A stretch of DNA of 55,469 bases, from positions 1 to 55,469 of the forward strand of contig CANCFT010000022.1 in NCBI GenBank assembly GCA_947377285.1, given 5' to 3'. Source of the stretch: Bacteriovoracaceae bacterium. GTDB lineage: Bacteria > Bdellovibrionota > Bacteriovoracia > Bacteriovoracales > Bacteriovoracaceae. Below the pieces are notes generated by a model, which saw only the letters and a list, made by a program, of their open reading frames with translations, was not told where the DNA came from and did no database searches. Made by a program: the position numbers and the translations under genes. The first letter of the stretch is position 1. Every line of letters begins with the position of its first letter. Below, in pieces: positions 40,383 through 50,516 of the stretch.

Positions 40383-43300
40383 TAAAATGACCTTCTGTAT
40401 TTTAAATCGGCACCTACTGAATTGGGCGTATTTGTATTTTCCTCTTCAGCAGGCTTTACCTCGTAAACACCTTCAAGTGAAAAATATTTATTAATATTTA
40501 AATTTATATTCATTTCTTGAGTTTGCTCAATAGATCCACCAAATGTACTAGATACAGAAACATCAATATTTTTGCTTATAGGTTTACTAATTTTAATCTT
40601 TGTAGAAGTTTTAAGCTTACTTGCTGCACCTTCACTTACCGCTGACTTTCCTGAAATCAACGAGGATTCATCTTCTTTAAACTCCGGGAGCACACTTAAG
40701 TTTAAACCGAGAGTCGAATTTAAATCTTCATTGATTTTTAATTGATCAACTAATAAAGTTCCAATCCCTACCGTCGTCACTGACCGCCTATCGCTGGCCT
40801 CTAAATTTTTAGACATGTCAGAAGTAACCCCAAGCGTAAGTAAAGAAACTAAGTCTTCTTGTGCCAATGGTGGCTCAGATGTCAAACTAATATTAGATTT
40901 TTCAATTGAGCCAGAAATATCAAGCTTCACTTCAAAATCATTAATTTTTGATAATCCCGTGAATTTTAAATCAGAAATTCGAGCTTTTCCCCTGTCTCTT
41001 ATTTCAACATAACCTTGGTTTAAAAGAAAATCATGCCCTTTGAATTTAAACTTACTAACTGATGGAACTACTTCAACACGTGCATTTACTTCAGGATCTA
41101 AAACATCTCCACTCAGTTGACCATTGGCCCGGGCATAAACTTCCGCTAAATTATTTTTCAAGAGTATTGGATTAACAGTATCAAAACTCATATTTAAACT
41201 TAAGTAACCTCTTTTTTCTGCATTACTTTTTTGGGGTAAATATTTTTTAAAGATATCAAGGTTTAGTTTATTTTCTTTTGTAAAATCACCTGGGTCATCT
41301 AAAAACTCTCCAAATAAAAGTGACGTCTTCCCATTAAGCTTATAGGGAAGATCTGTACCCGTAATTGTACCATTACTACTGATGAGCAAACTAGATCTTT
41401 TAAAAAGAGGTATTGTTGATCTTTCAATTTTATATTCAATATTAACTTGTGGAAAAAGATCATCAAACAAAAGTGTCCCAACGGCTTTAATTTCACCTTG
41501 GCCATAAACACCTGAAAATCTAGAGATTTCAAACACATCACCTTTTTTTACTACTGAATATTCCAAATCTGTAATTGAGCCTGGTATGTTTTTAATTTTG
41601 AAAGAATTTTTAATTCCTTTGACTTCAAATTTAGTAATTGAAATTTTTTTATCTACTAAAAATTGATTTGAGCCTTTAATTGTTCCGTAAGCTTTGTCGA
41701 TTATATTTGTTGCAAACTCCAACATACTGGCTTTTAATGAAAAACTTTGATCATATACAATTGTTCCGTTGTTGAGATTTTTAGCCTTACTTACAAAAAA
41801 ATCTTCTTTGTCATTAAATCGTAAATCCCAACTTTTAACGATTCCATTATCTAATGCTACAAAATTATGCTTAGGATCGACTGATAAACTAAGATCACCC
41901 TTTTTAATATTAAACTGAGCAAGATCTAAAAAAAACTTGTTAACAATAAGAGTATCTAAGTTAAATTGAGCACTCAATTGTCCTTTCATTTTTCCTGATA
42001 TTGATTTTTCTGACATATTATGACCAGCAATCACTCCAAAAATTTCTCTCATATCACTTGTGTCTATACTAGACTTAACTGAAACTTGTCTTGATTTAAA
42101 ATTTATTGATGAATCGAGCTTAACTTTTCCAGAAAGCAAGTTTGCATTAACAAGTACATCATCAGTATTTAAATAAATTGTTGCACTGGATGGTGATGCT
42201 GGAATATTTTCAATAAAAGGATTTTTAACTTTAGTAATAAAACGTGAAGAAAAATTATCTTTAGTTCCATTACCATCAAAATCAACTACAAGATCACCAT
42301 CGTATTCGATATTTAATTTTTGGTAAAAATTAAAGTCTTTTAAATTTAAGCCCTGGAGACTACCTTCAAGCTCTGTGTAATTATTATTTAAATTTATTGA
42401 AACACCCGCGTTAATTTCTCCTCGAGATTTTATTATCTTTATATCTTTAAACGACAACATACTGTCTTGAAGATTAAAATTAGCCGATAACTTTTCTGCT
42501 TCTTCATTAAGAACTTTTAAATCAGTTCCTATTATTTTACCGTCGACTTTTAAACTTTCGAGACCATACCCTCCTTTAAGGTGATATGAAGTAGAAAAAT
42601 TAAATTCGGGCACAACAGGTAGTTTTATGTTTTTAAAAACTAAACCATACATTTTACGAGCATCACTGAAATTAGTTTTTGAAAAATCAATTTGTAAATC
42701 CATCCCCGACTTATCACCAAAATTAAGCATGCCACCTGCAGTGAAGACAGATTGATTAAAGACTCCACTTAACTGATTAAAATCAATTTCTAAGTTTTTC
42801 AATGACAAACTAAATTCAGACTTTATACTTCCAAAATTGAGATCAACTATACTAAAATTATTCCAATCTATTACAAAATCAAATTTTACATTATCAAATG
42901 GCCCATAGATTTCTACATTCGTTGTTCCTGCACCAGTAATTGCAATTCCAGCGATTGGTCCAAAAGATTTCATATCTAACTTTGAATTTTTAATTGAAAA
43001 ACTCAAATCTTTATCTGTAATTTCACCAACTGCTTTAATTTGTGTATTATTCATTTCTAGGTTTGCATCTATTAGCAATTTATAGTTTTTATCTAAACTT
43101 AAAATTGTTTTTTCTAAATAAAAACCTTGGTTTTCTAAAATGTTTTTTTGGTTACTAGCAAGTAATCTAAAATCGTTGACTGAAACTTTGTCATGAATTT
43201 CAAAAAAAACCTTATCGCCGTCCCAGACGACTTCAACTTTTCCAGTTATTGTGCTCTTTAATAGATCTAAATTTTTTCTAATAGTACGTAAAAATGTATT

Positions 43301-44407
43301 GGTAAATGCATCGGTGAGAAAAACCGGGGCCCTGAGATGTAAAAAAGACATTTTTTTCAAATCGAAAAACGTAACAGCCTTAATTAGTTCATACTTTTCT
43401 TTATTATTTTCTGCTAGAAATTTTTCAAGGCTTACTAAATACTTTCTTTTTTTAATTACTAAATTAGTTTGGTTAATATTTACCCATTCACTTTTAAACT
43501 CTTTTATGGCCAATGCGACTTCCGCATCTGGGTTTAAAACATCACCATGTAATTTAAGCTTTCCCGAAACTTTGCCAGATATTTCAAGTAATTCTTTAGG
43601 AATCTTTGAGTAAAGTGGCAAAAGATTTTCAATGTTTAACTGAATTCCTAAACTAGTATTAACTTGTACTGTTTCTAATTTATTAAAGGCAATTCCATCT
43701 AAATCTATTTTGTTCTGATCTTTTTCGATATTAAAACTTTCAATCTTTAACTGATCTTTTGTTAGAACTATAAGCGACTTAACACTAGTTAAATTTATCT
43801 TCTGCAAGTTTTCAATCTTATGATCAATATCCAACTCTGCTGCATCTATTTTTACTCTCACATCTCGACGGTGAGGAGCAATTGAAAACGAATTAATGAG
43901 AAACCTGGAAGTATCAACAATTACATTCAAATTTTCAATGTGTGCTATGTTTAGATGAATTGGACTAGTTTTTAAAATATCTAAGTACTGGCTAAATATT
44001 TTATTAAAATTAACATCATTTATTTTAAAATCAATTGGTTTAGAACTATGAGTTGCAACAGTTAATGCCCCATTTTTTATGAGTAGATCATCAATTTCAA
44101 GATCACTTGAAAAAAAACTTGTATATGTAAATGAAACTATTAATTCTTCTGTATTTAAATCTATGTTGGCAATTTTCTCGTCATTTTTTTCGATGTGAAC
44201 ATTTTTAAAGATTGTAGATGGTGGAAAAACATTAAAATCTACGCCTGTAAAAGAAAGCTTTGCGCCTATTTTTTTGGTCAAAATTTCTGAAACTTTTTGT
44301 GAGGCTTTGTCTGAAAATTTACGTGAGTGTATAAATCTCCACCCACCATAAATTGTTAGGAAACTAAAAACAAAAAATACGACAAGTATCTTGTTAAGTT
44401 GTTTCAA
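40382..44407 (-). CDS. tamB: Translocation and assembly module protein TamB
   Basis: A 1341-residue, inner-membrane-anchored periplasmic protein. One N-terminal helix (ILVVFFVFSFLTIYGGWRF) is followed by a very long run of beta strands and AsmA/DUF490-type repeats, as in TamB and other bridge-like lipid-transfer proteins. The conserved C-terminal TamB domain is clear: ARVEVVPSVSKFKFKGHDF, EPPLAQEDLVSLLTLGVTSD, then VGIGTLLVDQL and LNLSVLPEF. Known TamB spans the periplasm and works with TamA and in phospholipid transport. It is coupled to tamA downstream and overlaps the upstream TPR-like gene by 14 bases, so all three form one operon. Confidence 0.88.
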   Translation of the reverse strand: MKQLNKILVVFFVFSFLTIYGGWRFIHSRKFSDKASQKVSEILTKKIGAKLSFTGVDFNVFPPSTIFKNVHIEKNDEKIANIDLNTEELIVSFTYTSFFSSDLEIDDLLIKNGALTVATHSSKPIDFKINDVNFNKIFSQYLDILKTSPIHLNIAHIENLNVIVDTSRFLINSFSIAPHRRDVRVKIDAAELDIDHKIENLQKINLTSVKSLIVLTKDQLKIESFNIEKDQNKIDLDGIAFNKLETVQVNTSLGIQLNIENLLPLYSKIPKELLEISGKVSGKLKLHGDVLNPDAEVALAIKEFKSEWVNINQTNLVIKKRKYLVSLEKFLAENNKEKYELIKAVTFFDLKKMSFLHLRAPVFLTDAFTNTFLRTIRKNLDLLKSTITGKVEVVWDGDKVFFEIHDKVSVNDFRLLASNQKNILENQGFYLEKTILSLDKNYKLLIDANLEMNNTQIKAVGEITDKDLSFSIKNSKLDMKSFGPIAGIAITGAGTTNVEIYGPFDNVKFDFVIDWNNFSIVDLNFGSIKSEFSLSLKNLEIDFNQLSGVFNQSVFTAGGMLNFGDKSGMDLQIDFSKTNFSDARKMYGLVFKNIKLPVVPEFNFSTSYHLKGGYGLESLKVDGKIIGTDLKVLNEEAEKLSANFNLQDSMLSFKDIKIIKSRGEINAGVSINLNNNYTELEGSLQGLNLKDFNFYQKLNIEYDGDLVVDFDGNGTKDNFSSRFITKVKNPFIENIPASPSSATIYLNTDDVLVNANLLSGKVKLDSSINFKSRQVSVKSSIDTSDMREIFGVIAGHNMSEKSISGKMKGQLSAQFNLDTLIVNKFFLDLAQFNIKKGDLSLSVDPKHNFVALDNGIVKSWDLRFNDKEDFFVSKAKNLNNGTIVYDQSFSLKASMLEFATNIIDKAYGTIKGSNQFLVDKKISITKFEVKGIKNSFKIKNIPGSITDLEYSVVKKGDVFEISRFSGVYGQGEIKAVGTLLFDDLFPQVNIEYKIERSTIPLFKRSSLLISSNGTITGTDLPYKLNGKTSLLFGEFLDDPGDFTKENKLNLDIFKKYLPQKSNAEKRGYLSLNMSFDTVNPILLKNNLAEVYARANGQLSGDVLDPEVNARVEVVPSVSKFKFKGHDFLLNQGYVEIRDRGKARISDLKFTGLSKINDFEVKLDISGSIEKSNISLTSEPPLAQEDLVSLLTLGVTSDMSKNLEASDRRSVTTVGIGTLLVDQLKINEDLNSTLGLNLSVLPEFKEDESSLISGKSAVSEGAASKLKTSTKIKISKPISKNIDVSVSSTFGGSIEQTQEMNINLNINKYFSLEGVYEVKPAEEENTNTPNSVGADLKYRRSF

Positions 44408-45548
44408 TTGTCTTAAGCCTTTCTTTTACGAGTCTATAGTTCTGATGCGTTTTCTGTATTTGAATATATAACTCTTTAGCATTTTTATTTTTTTTAAGCT
44501 TTAAAAATGCTTCTGCTTTTAAATAAATGAAAGCTATAAGCTCATCGCCAAAAATAGGTTCATTATCAAGAACTTCATTAATTAGCTCTATGGCCTTGTA
44601 ATACTCTCCAAGGTTGTATAAAGATTGTACCCATATAAAGTATGAGCTTGCTCTAAGCTTAGGTTCTTTTTGAATTTTCAAAAGTTTCTCACAAAGAACT
44701 AGTACCACATGTTCCATCCCTAAGAGTTCAAACGCAACAATCATTTCTGCGCCCTTTAGCTTAAGATCTTCTTCTGGAATAAAGTTTAATGAATTTATAA
44801 CTCTATTTTGATCTTCAATATTTGGTTCTTTTAAGCCAGACAAAAGATCCATTGCGATTTGATCATAATTCAAATGAAGATTTTCTTTTATTGTGCTGAT
44901 CTTAGAATTTTCTTTATTTTTCCCAATGGGTAGATTTATTTTTTTTGTTTTAAATAGTTCCAAGAAACCAGCTTCAGCTTTTTCTTTTTTTAATTCAATT
45001 GATTTTTCAAATAAAATTAAAAATAAACTCTTATCAAAGTGGTGAAATAAAATTAGTTCATAGCAAAGTTTCCAATGATTAATTTTCCAATTTTGATCTA
45101 GGGCCAGAAATTGCTTTAGAAAGCCCGATGACTTTTTCCATGTTTCAGGATGTTGTGCTAATATTTCAATATATTTCAACTCTGGGTTGAGGTCAGATTT
45201 ATCATTCCCTGAGAGTATTTTATTTATTAAAATTGCTTCCGAAATTTCTTTTTTATAGTGACCCTCTTCTAATAAATCTTGAATTAATATTTTTATTTGT
45301 GGAATTCTTTTAAGATTAATTAAATACTCAAGACTTTTTTGAATATATTCGCTAGCTTTATTTAGCTTTCCAGATCTTTTTGCAATTTTCCACATCATTA
45401 AATAAAAGCGTGCATTTTTATTTCTATATTCAACGTCTACTGATTCAAAACGATTAAGTAATAATTTACAATCTTCTGCTGTATCGCAAATTGAAATTGA
45501 ACTTTCTATTTCAGAAAGAATTAACGACCATTTTTTAGGTGCAGCCAT
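44394..45548 (-). CDS. TPR-like helical protein upstream of tamB
   Basis: A 384-residue cytosolic protein made almost wholly of helices. Degenerate tetratricopeptide repeats can be seen at both ends: ARFYLMMWKIAKRSGKLNKA near residue 50 and SSYFIWVQSLYNLGEYYKAI plus IYLKAEAFLKLKKNKNAKEL in the last 90 residues. There is no signal peptide. It is the first gene of the tamB-tamA operon and overlaps tamB by 14 bases, which suggests a linked role, perhaps as a scaffold. The specific function is unknown. Confidence 0.65.
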   Translation of the reverse strand: MAAPKKWSLILSEIESSISICDTAEDCKLLLNRFESVDVEYRNKNARFYLMMWKIAKRSGKLNKASEYIQKSLEYLINLKRIPQIKILIQDLLEEGHYKKEISEAILINKILSGNDKSDLNPELKYIEILAQHPETWKKSSGFLKQFLALDQNWKINHWKLCYELILFHHFDKSLFLILFEKSIELKKEKAEAGFLELFKTKKINLPIGKNKENSKISTIKENLHLNYDQIAMDLLSGLKEPNIEDQNRVINSLNFIPEEDLKLKGAEMIVAFELLGMEHVVLVLCEKLLKIQKEPKLRASSYFIWVQSLYNLGEYYKAIELINEVLDNEPIFGDELIAFIYLKAEAFLKLKKNKNAKELYIQIQKTHQNYRLVKERLKTIETT

Positions 45549-45611
45549 GACTCCCCAAATGTTGCTTAAGTTATTGAGATTGTTTTTATTTTAACTGATA
45601 TTAGAGATTAG

Positions 45612-45639
45612 GATGAGGGGCGAAATATTGCCCCTCATC
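45612..45639 (-). terminator. Hairpin between efp and the tam operon
   Basis: A 10-bp perfect GC-rich stem (45612-45621 with 45630-45639, GATGAGGGGC) with an eight-base loop, 39 bases after the efp stop. A T-run is missing on the minus strand, so it may be a weak terminator, an RNA-end stabiliser or an operator. Confidence 0.6.
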
Positions 45640-45678
45640 TTTAGAAAATTAGATAAAAAAATTAGATAGTTGAGTGAT

Positions 45679-46254
45679 TTATTTAGTTGCAGTTGCTCTT
45701 TCTACGTAAGCACCTTCTCTAGTATCAATTTTTAAGAGTTCGCCTTCTTTAATGAACAAAGGAACTCTAACTTGAAGACCAGTTTCCATAACAGCTTTTT
45801 TAGTTGCTCCAGAAGCAGTATCACCCTTTAAACCAGGATCCGTTTCTGCAACTTTTAAGAAGACAAAGTGTGGATGTTCTATCGATATTGGACGACCTTT
45901 ATAGTAAAGTACAATTAGTTTTGAACCTTCCATTAAAAAGACTTTATCATCTCCAACTTGTTCAGTTGTTAAGTGAATAGATTCAAAATTCGCTTGATCC
46001 ATGAAATTAAAACCATCTACATCAGCGTACATGTATTCAACTTCTTTCTCTTCTAAATCTGGAACTCCAGCGTTCGTAGAAACACCAGATTTAAAAGTGC
46101 GCTCCATTACTTGGCCAGTTTCAAGATTTTTAATTCTTACTATAACAAAAGCTGAGCCTTTGCCTGGGTTTGTGAATTCAGATTTAAGCACTACGTATGG
46201 CTTACCCTCTAATTCCAATTTAACACCTTTTTTCATGTCAGTCGTATCGATCAT
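45679..46254 (-). CDS. efp: Elongation factor P
   Basis: A 191-residue EF-P, standard length. It rescues ribosomes stalled at polyproline. The KOW-like first domain ends with the tip loop NPGKGSAFVIVRIKNLETGQ, where Lys32 is the equivalent of the residue modified in many bacteria. A lysine tip suggests a beta-lysyl (EpmA-type) or other Lys-based modification rather than rhamnosylation of Arg. The C-terminal OB domain has TDPGLKGDTASGATKKAVMETG and VPLFIKEGELLKIDTREGAY. It is last in the pil-aroQ-efp run. Confidence 0.97.
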   Translation of the reverse strand: MIDTTDMKKGVKLELEGKPYVVLKSEFTNPGKGSAFVIVRIKNLETGQVMERTFKSGVSTNAGVPDLEEKEVEYMYADVDGFNFMDQANFESIHLTTEQVGDDKVFLMEGSKLIVLYYKGRPISIEHPHFVFLKVAETDPGLKGDTASGATKKAVMETGLQVRVPLFIKEGELLKIDTREGAYVERATATK

Positions 46255-46286
46255 AAGATTTCCTTGTTGGTTAGATATCTCACTTA

Positions 46287-46721
46287 TTACAAAAGTTGAG
46301 ATTCAATGGCCATTAAATAAGCATTTTTGCCGAGGCCTTCCATTATGATTGTTGAGGCTTTCGCAGTCAACTTTGTTTGTCGAAAGTCTTCTCTTCGGTG
46401 AGTATTGCTTAAATGAACCTCAATTATTGGAATTTTCAAGATGCCCAGCGCGTCAAGAATGGCAACACTAGTGTGTGAGTATGCTCCAGGATTAATAACC
46501 AGTGCACTAAAGTCTGTAGATATTACATCTTGAATTTTGGTAACAATCTCACCCTCTATATTTGATTGATACCAAGTGCATAAACACTTATTAGCAAGCA
46601 GCTTTTCTGTGTAGTCTATAATTTCTGGGAGTGTTAATTTCCCATAGATTTCAGGCTCTCTTTTTCCAAGCATATTTAAATTTGGGCCATTTATAATGAG
46701 AAATTTTTTTATTGATGTCAT
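46287..46721 (-). CDS. aroQ: Type II 3-dehydroquinate dehydratase
   Basis: A 144-residue enzyme of the shikimate pathway converting 3-dehydroquinate to 3-dehydroshikimate. Signature motifs: INGPNLNMLGKREPEIYG with the catalytic Tyr, WYQSNIEGEIVTKIQD, INPGAYSHTSVAILDAL, and IEVHLSNTHRREDFR with the conserved His and Arg. It lies 12 bases after the TPR protein gene and 32 bases before efp on the same strand. The aroQ-efp adjacency is common in many bacteria. Confidence 0.96.
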   Translation of the reverse strand: MTSIKKFLIINGPNLNMLGKREPEIYGKLTLPEIIDYTEKLLANKCLCTWYQSNIEGEIVTKIQDVISTDFSALVINPGAYSHTSVAILDALGILKIPIIEVHLSNTHRREDFRQTKLTAKASTIIMEGLGKNAYLMAIESQLL

Positions 46722-46733
46722 TGAAACAAAATA

Positions 46734-48062
46734 TCAAACCCGCGCTTGATAATCTAGTGCTCTTTTTTGGATATTCTTCAGAAAGTGTAATAATTTTTTC
46801 TCTCTATAATTAGTTTGCTTTTTTTCTCGATTTTCAACATTTTGCAGTTCGGGCCCAATATTTTTATCAATCAGACTCATTAAATTGCGTCGACCCTCTT
46901 CTTCTGAAATTTCGTTTTCTATTTTTTTCGGCTGGTTTTGTTTCGGTAAGACCGTCACAACCTTCTCATCATATTGCTCAAGAGGTTGAACTAACGCCTG
47001 AATTTCTTTTATTTTCTGAATTGTCTTGTGATCATTTGGGTTAAGTAAGAGTATTTTTTTAAGAACTTCTAGCGCTTTTTCAATATGCCCTTGACCACAA
47101 TAAAGATCAACTAACGTATGAGTTACAAGTGGTATTTTTAAATTATTTTGTATGGCATGACTTTCTGAAATATTTAAAGTTGCTTGAACTTTAGCTTCCG
47201 GGACTTCTTTAAAAGTATCTCTTAATGCAGCTTCTATTATAGGATCCGAATCATCTTCAAGGTTTAGTTCTACAAAATAATCTCTTTCAGATTCTGGGTT
47301 AGCTATGAAGTTTTCATGAGTTTCTTTATTGATAAATTCTTGAGATATTAATTTATTTGTATCTACATTTTCTTCAGTGGCATTTTTGGATTCATTTTTT
47401 TTAACATTCCAATCTGCGAATGAATTTTCCTTGTCTTTATTTATAGCTAATGATGAGTTTAAGTTCGAATCTTGGACTAAGTCTAGGCTTTGCCAATTAT
47501 CTACATTGTTTTCGCTTTCAAGTTGATTCTCAAATTTGTTTAAGTCAAAAAATGAACTATTCTTTTTTGTTCCATTTTCGTTTTGAAACACTTTCTCAGG
47601 AATAATTATCGGCTTATGTTCTGTTTTGTATTGATCATCAACATCTTTTTCTACTGCCTTCACAAGCTCAGCTGTATCTTTGTCACGGGGGTTAATAAAA
47701 AGAAGATATTTTAATGTTTCAAGTGCTTCTTCTTTCCGATTTAACTGCAAGCAGACATCAGAAAACAATTTTTGTAGCCTAATATTGTCACGATTTGAAT
47801 CGACTAAAGGTCGGAGTGTCGAATATGAAAGATTATATTGTTTTAAATCAAAATAACAAAATGCTAAACCTAAATATCCCATTAAGTATGAAGGATGAAA
47901 TCGAATACCTTGAGATAAAATTTCCATTGCCTTGTCTGTCATACCAAGTTTTCGATATGTTTCTGCTAAAGGAGCGAAGACTCGAGAACGTGGATTCTTT
48001 TCAAAATCAATTTGATACTTTAAAAAAAGAGGCGAAAGGAGTTGTAATTTATCCTTACTCAT
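46734..48062 (-). CDS. TPR-repeat protein in the pil operon
   Basis: A 442-residue cytosolic protein. Two clusters of tetratricopeptide repeats flank a long acidic, Asn/Glu-rich linker (about residues 155-290). The N-terminal cluster includes RVFAPLAETYRKLGMTDKAM, YLMGYLGLAFCYFDLKQYNL and LNRKEEALETLKYLLFINPR. The C-terminal cluster includes TLVDLYCGQGHIEKALEVLK. It begins five bases after the pilQ stop. TPR proteins such as PilF/Tgl assist PilQ assembly, but those are outer-membrane lipoproteins and this one has no signal sequence. A scaffold or polarity role is a guess. Confidence 0.75.
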   Translation of the reverse strand: MSKDKLQLLSPLFLKYQIDFEKNPRSRVFAPLAETYRKLGMTDKAMEILSQGIRFHPSYLMGYLGLAFCYFDLKQYNLSYSTLRPLVDSNRDNIRLQKLFSDVCLQLNRKEEALETLKYLLFINPRDKDTAELVKAVEKDVDDQYKTEHKPIIIPEKVFQNENGTKKNSSFFDLNKFENQLESENNVDNWQSLDLVQDSNLNSSLAINKDKENSFADWNVKKNESKNATEENVDTNKLISQEFINKETHENFIANPESERDYFVELNLEDDSDPIIEAALRDTFKEVPEAKVQATLNISESHAIQNNLKIPLVTHTLVDLYCGQGHIEKALEVLKKILLLNPNDHKTIQKIKEIQALVQPLEQYDEKVVTVLPKQNQPKKIENEISEEEGRRNLMSLIDKNIGPELQNVENREKKQTNYREKKLLHFLKNIQKRALDYQARV

Positions 48063-48067
48063 AAATA

Positions 48068-49906
48068 CTAGCCTCTATCAACTAAGCCAGCTTCTTCCTG
48101 GTTAATAATTCTTGGTGTAAGGAAAATAATCAATTCTTTTTTAATTGTTTCCGGATTGAATTTTGTTCTAAACAACCAACCTAACAATGGAATATCTTTT
48201 AAGAATGGTACACCTGAATGATTTTCTGTTTGTGAATAAGTATAAATACCACCTATAACAACAGTAGCTCCATTATCTACTAAAACTTGAGTCTTAATGA
48301 CTCTTTTGATCAAATCTTGAGGAGCTGAAGGTTGAGATGCTGGGGCAAGTGAATCTTTTTTAACTTCAACATCTAAGGATATTGCACCTTCATTCGTCAC
48401 TTGAGGCGTAACGTTTAACGATAAAGATGAACTTTGTGGTTTCCAGGTTACTCCAGTTGATGCCCCTGAGGTAGAACTTGGCGCCACTGTCGTTTCCGCG
48501 TAATTTGTAATTTCATCTTGAGTTATAGTTGCTGCAATATTATTTTTTGTAATGATTTTGGGGCTTGAAATAACTTTACCCTTTGACTCACTTTCCATTA
48601 ATTTTAATTGGAAATCTAAATTAACCAGTTTATTCAAACGACTAACTGATAATCCAAAAAGTGATCTAGCGGCACTTGGAGCAGAACTAAAGGTAAATCC
48701 TCCTCCGTTAATTGCTGTTCTGGCGGTTGCACTAAATGGATCGTATCCAAAACCTAATCCATTATCTAATCCAATTTCTTTACTGTATCTTTCAGAAATT
48801 TCTACTATTTTTGATTCAATAAGTACTTGTGGAGTTTGCGTATCAAGTAATTCAACTATTTTCTTCATTCTCTCTAAAACTTCGGCCGTATCTTTAACAA
48901 TTATTGAATTTGTACGAGAATCTGTGCTTATTTTTCCACGTTTTCCACCAGGGCCTCCTGCCGTAGCAAAGCCTGCTGTTTTTTCAGACAAATATTCTGA
49001 AAGAATTTTTTCCAGATCAGATAACTTTGCATAACTAATTGGAAATATTTTTGTTAATAGAGGCTCTAGTTCAATCATTGATTCTTTATTTTTTTTATCA
49101 AGTTCTCTTTCTTTGGCTGCATTATCATTAGTTGTTACTAGTAAAATAATTCCATTTTTTTTCGCAGACAACTTATTCATATCTAAGACTGTATCAAGAG
49201 CTTGATCCCACGGAACGTCATTAAGGTTTAATGAAATTGGCTCTTGTTTTTTTACATCTTCTGTAACGATGATATTAAATCCAGAAGTTTCAGCTATCAT
49301 TTTTAATATTTCATCTGGCTTTACACTTCTTAAGTTCATTGAGACTTTTTTACCGACGTATTTTTTTCTACCTGATTGTGTAAGATTTTCTAAAATATCT
49401 TCAATTGACTCTGACTTGGGAACACTGAGCTTAGAAGCTTGTGAACTTGGCATTTCAGAAACTCGTTCTTTAATAGTTTGATTTTCTTCTAATTTATTTT
49501 GTGAAAAAACACCGTATCTATTTTCAATTTGAAGTATTACTCGATTGGGCTTTCTCAAAAGAACTGATCTGACATTATCTCTTAATTGAATTGCAACTCT
49601 TATATCTTTATCATTTTTTGGTTTTTTATATGCTTTAACAAAGACAACACCACCTGAAAACTGAGAGGTGTCAAATGCTCGCATTACCCTATCTGAAGCT
49701 GTTATATTTGAGAGGTCGACAATGATTTGCTTATCTTCTTTAACCTGAAATTTATTAGCTTGAATGTCATTATTATCAAATGTAAATTCCAGCTCACTCA
49801 CTTCACCCTTCTGGGTAAAGTTAATAGCTTTCATCTCAGATGCACAAAGTGCAAAGCTAAAATTAAGAATACAAACAAGAACGCTACGAAAAAATCCTTT
49901 TTTCAT
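48068..49906 (-). CDS. pilQ: Type IV pilus secretin PilQ
   Basis: About 612 residues from the ATG at 49906, with AGGGA upstream; it begins MKKGFFRSVLVCILNFSFAL, a signal peptide. An N-terminal AMIN domain (about 30-130, MKAINFTQKGEVSELEFTF) would bind peptidoglycan. Secretin short N-domains follow: VSMNLRSVKPDEILKMIAET with DVPWDQALDTVL, and ISYAKLSDLEKILSEYL with DSRTNSIIVKDTAEVLERMK. The C-terminal secretin domain includes QVLIESKIVEISERYSKEIG and the membrane lip VPFLKDIPLLGWLFRTKF with ELIIFLTPRII. PilQ forms the outer-membrane gate for the T4a pilus. A longer reading to 49942 has no better start. Confidence 0.95.
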   Translation of the reverse strand: MKKGFFRSVLVCILNFSFALCASEMKAINFTQKGEVSELEFTFDNNDIQANKFQVKEDKQIIVDLSNITASDRVMRAFDTSQFSGGVVFVKAYKKPKNDKDIRVAIQLRDNVRSVLLRKPNRVILQIENRYGVFSQNKLEENQTIKERVSEMPSSQASKLSVPKSESIEDILENLTQSGRKKYVGKKVSMNLRSVKPDEILKMIAETSGFNIIVTEDVKKQEPISLNLNDVPWDQALDTVLDMNKLSAKKNGIILLVTTNDNAAKERELDKKNKESMIELEPLLTKIFPISYAKLSDLEKILSEYLSEKTAGFATAGGPGGKRGKISTDSRTNSIIVKDTAEVLERMKKIVELLDTQTPQVLIESKIVEISERYSKEIGLDNGLGFGYDPFSATARTAINGGGFTFSSAPSAARSLFGLSVSRLNKLVNLDFQLKLMESESKGKVISSPKIITKNNIAATITQDEITNYAETTVAPSSTSGASTGVTWKPQSSSLSLNVTPQVTNEGAISLDVEVKKDSLAPASQPSAPQDLIKRVIKTQVLVDNGATVVIGGIYTYSQTENHSGVPFLKDIPLLGWLFRTKFNPETIKKELIIFLTPRIINQEEAGLVDRG

Positions 49907-50019
49907 ACAACTCATCCCTAAGTCAACGTATAAGTTTCTCATTTTTGAGGACTTGATTAAATGATAACATCATTTTGAAATAGAATGGTTTTTTTTCAGA
50001 AAAAAATTAACCGAGAAAA

Positions 50020-50514
50020 TCACTCGCTTGAAACTGGAATAACTGTTTCAAGATACTCATCTTGATCATAAACGTTACGGATTTTTTCTACGAGGACAAT
50101 ACCACCAGGTAAAATGGCCTTAACTTCAGCTCCATTTGGACCAATCTTCATGCCCTCTTTAATGAAATATACTTCAGATCCAACAGTTTTTCCACCATCA
50201 GTGATTTTGGCCATTGCTCTTCTTTCTTTGCCCGTCATGATGCCAACTATCTTTATATTTTCCAGTGCTTTGTTTTCAATCGTATCAAGCTGATTTGAAT
50301 ATATTCCATTTTCAGCTGTTTTGTGTTGCTGAGTTGAACCTTTTTTTTTATTAATTTTTCTCTTAAATGGATCTCTAAGATCTAGCGGATTTTTTACATA
50401 GGTTTTGCTTTTGAACAGCCTGTAAGCACTTCCAGAATCTTGAGTTTCCTCGGAACATAAAAATGAACTAAAAAAAAGAAATTGAATTACTAATAAATAT
50501 TTAAATTTTTTCAT
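50020..50514 (-). CDS. pilP: Type IV pilus assembly protein PilP
   Basis: A 164-residue protein with a signal sequence (MKKFKYLLVIQFLFFSSFLC). Cys20 could be a lipidation site, but SFLC is not a good lipobox. The mature protein has a flexible basic linker starting at the family phrase NPLDLRDPFKRK (the RDPF motif typical of PilP). A small beta domain follows: IKIVGIMTGKERRAMAKITD, VYFIKEGMKIGPNGAEVKAI and GIVLVEKIRNVYDQDEYLET. PilP links inner-membrane PilN/PilO to PilQ. It is preceded by pilO two bases away. Confidence 0.92.
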   Translation of the reverse strand: MKKFKYLLVIQFLFFSSFLCSEETQDSGSAYRLFKSKTYVKNPLDLRDPFKRKINKKKGSTQQHKTAENGIYSNQLDTIENKALENIKIVGIMTGKERRAMAKITDGGKTVGSEVYFIKEGMKIGPNGAEVKAILPGGIVLVEKIRNVYDQDEYLETVIPVSSE

Positions 50515-50516
50515 TG

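Noticed and set aside
43251..43613. 120-codon plus-strand frame inside tamB
   Set aside because: Antisense to tamB, no Shine-Dalgarno sequence or promoter, low-complexity translation.
48552..49034. A 160-codon open frame on the plus strand inside pilQ
   Set aside because: It is antisense to strongly conserved secretin sequence, has no ribosome site and no recognisable product; a shadow of pilQ codon bias.
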